Assembly (NCBI GenBank): GCA_937892105.1 | Contig: CALAUZ010000046.1 | Coordinates: forward strand, 1 to 15,711 | DNA: 15,711 nucleotides | Source of the DNA: an uncultured Fretibacterium sp. | GTDB lineage: Bacteria; Synergistota; Synergistia; Synergistales; Aminobacteriaceae | Reading direction: 5' to 3' | Shown: positions 14,664 to 15,711 of the stretch, piece after piece | Numbering within the stretch: the stretch's first letter is position 1 | Layout of the letters: the number at the start of each line of letters is the position of its first letter | Program-made: the position numbers and the translations under genes | The notes under the pieces: model-generated | Told to the model about the DNA's origin: nothing | The model's input: the letters and a program-made list of their open reading frames with translations, nothing else | The model's database searches: none

Positions 14664-15711
14664 ATGATATTGAGTGAGCAGCATATATTCACAAGAGGTT
14701 CTAAAGCATTCAGCGAAATTGAGAAATTATGTCGCAATGCCAATAATCTGTACAATGCTACTATGTACTGTGTACGGCAGGAGTTTTTTGCAGGAAAAAT
14801 ATTAACGTACGAGGCAATCAATAAGAAATTCATTCAGGATAGACAAGCTGATTACTATAACCTTCCGACAAAAATATCCCAGCAAATACAGCGTAGTGTG
14901 AGTGCTTCATGGAAAAGCTATTTTGCGGCAATCAAGGACTACAAGAAAAATCCATCGAAATATCAAGGTAAGCCGCGTATCCCCAGATATAGAGAAAAAG
15001 GAGGGTTTTATGTAGTACCATTTACGAGACAATCCATATTGTTTAAGACTAGAAATGTGCCTAATGGATTTCTGAAGTTGTCAGGAACGTCTGTATTGAT
15101 TAAGACTAAACAGCAGGAAATACAGGCGGCAAGATTAGTTCCGCAGGACAGAAATCACATAAAGGCAGAAATTCTTTATAACGTTGATTGTCCGGAAGTA
15201 AAACGCGATGGGAAAATAGCGTCAATAGATTTGGGAGTAAATAACCTTGCAACGATTGTATATCCCAATTCCCGAACGGAAATAATCAACGGACGGCCAT
15301 TGAAGTCAATAAATCAGTTCTACAATAAAAAGTTAGCTGAGGCGCGTTCAAAAAACACTAAGCGCAAACATCAGACAAGAAGGGAGGTTAATTTGACAAG
15401 CAAACGGAGGAACAAGATAAATGATTACCTTCATAAGGCATCACGTTATATAGTGAATCAATTAGTTTCCAACGACGTAACCGAGTTAGTGATAGGGTAC
15501 AATGCGGGGTGGAAACAAGACACATGTATGGGAAGGCAAGGTAATCAAAGATTTCATTTTATCCCGTTTTATAAGTTCATAAGCATGTTGGCATACAAAA
15601 GTGCATTAGCAGGAATAGCAGTAACCACGAATGAAGAGAGTTACACGTCAAAATGCAGTTTCCTAGACAAAGAAGAAGTGTGTCAACATGACGAATACAA
15701 AGGTAAACGGG
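14664..15711 (+). CDS. tnpB: TnpB-family RNA-guided nuclease of IS200/IS605/IS1341 elements (runs off the right edge)
   Basis: The frame is open from 14664 to the window end (349 residues so far; the family is usually about 400). It starts MILSEQHIF, typical of the family. The N-terminal part has LCRNANNLYN and KDYKKNPSKYQGKPRIPRY (91-109), the TnpB RNA/DNA-binding region. RuvC-I is ASIDLGVNNLAT (186-197) with Asp189. The next RuvC block reads TELVIGYNAGWKQ (273-285), where canonical TnpB has a Glu; here Gly278 stands at that place. EESYTSKCSFLD (324-335) follows, where other TnpB have a Cys-x-x-Cys zinc finger. RuvC-III and the right element end, where the guide RNA should lie, are outside the window. 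No tnpA is found between here and the surface-protein gene. The gene is more AT-rich than its neighbours, consistent with a mobile element. Confidence 0.9.
   Translation, partial: MILSEQHIFTRGSKAFSEIEKLCRNANNLYNATMYCVRQEFFAGKILTYEAINKKFIQDRQADYYNLPTKISQQIQRSVSASWKSYFAAIKDYKKNPSKYQGKPRIPRYREKGGFYVVPFTRQSILFKTRNVPNGFLKLSGTSVLIKTKQQEIQAARLVPQDRNHIKAEILYNVDCPEVKRDGKIASIDLGVNNLATIVYPNSRTEIINGRPLKSINQFYNKKLAEARSKNTKRKHQTRREVNLTSKRRNKINDYLHKASRYIVNQLVSNDVTELVIGYNAGWKQDTCMGRQGNQRFHFIPFYKFISMLAYKSALAGIAVTTNEESYTSKCSFLDKEEVCQHDEYKGKR

Noticed and set aside
14627..14833. Small minus-strand open frame over the tnpB start
   Set aside because: It is antisense to the TnpB N-terminus, which matches the family residue by residue; nothing supports a second protein.

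Overview
The window most likely comes from a bacterium of the phylum Synergistota. The best clue is the exported protein at 12871-14496 (minus strand). It ends in Ser-Gly5-Cys-Asn, a short hydrophobic helix and a basic tail, which matches the Synergist-CTERM protein-sorting signal known from that phylum. Most genes have balanced base composition; the gene at 1556-2584 and the transposon-type gene at the right edge are visibly more AT-rich. Genus cannot be decided from the sequence.

Left part (1-2620, plus strand): a heptanucleotide tandem repeat at the very edge is followed by a two-gene unit. This is an AlgI/DltB-type membrane-bound O-acyltransferase and an extracytoplasmic SGNH/DHHW-type partner, the usual pair for O-acylation of a cell-surface polymer. 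A GC-rich hairpin follows. The 271 bases at 2585-2855 hold that hairpin, an AT-rich stretch without a gene, and a -10-like box before the next gene.

Centre (2856-7017): an ABC-transporter solute-binding protein without permease or ATPase genes beside it overlaps by one base a SPOUT 23S rRNA methyltransferase (RlmB type). A clear intrinsic terminator and a good sigma-70-like promoter separate these from gltX (glutamyl-tRNA synthetase). This GltX lacks the segment that carries the zinc-binding cysteines in standard enzymes. gltX converges on xthA (exonuclease III), and the two stop codons together form the palindrome CTATAG.

Right part (7043-14496, minus strand): a tight three-gene unit is read leftward. 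It encodes a Synergist-CTERM beta-helix surface protein and two tandem FadD-like acyl-activating enzymes, and it ends at a strong intrinsic terminator. Just beyond that terminator lies a one-gene restriction-modification enzyme of the MmeI (type IIL/IIG) kind, and then xthA.

Right edge (14664 to the end, plus strand): an open-ended tnpB of the IS200/IS605/IS1341 group, without tnpA in view, diverges from the surface-protein operon. Its RuvC-II motif seems to lack the standard glutamate. The 167 bases at 14497-14663 hold only promoter-like and ribosome-binding signals.

The strongest leads are the unusual TnpB catalytic layout, the cysteine-free GltX with a missing segment, the surface-protein/twin-ligase operon, and the single-protein restriction-modification enzyme behind a terminator.
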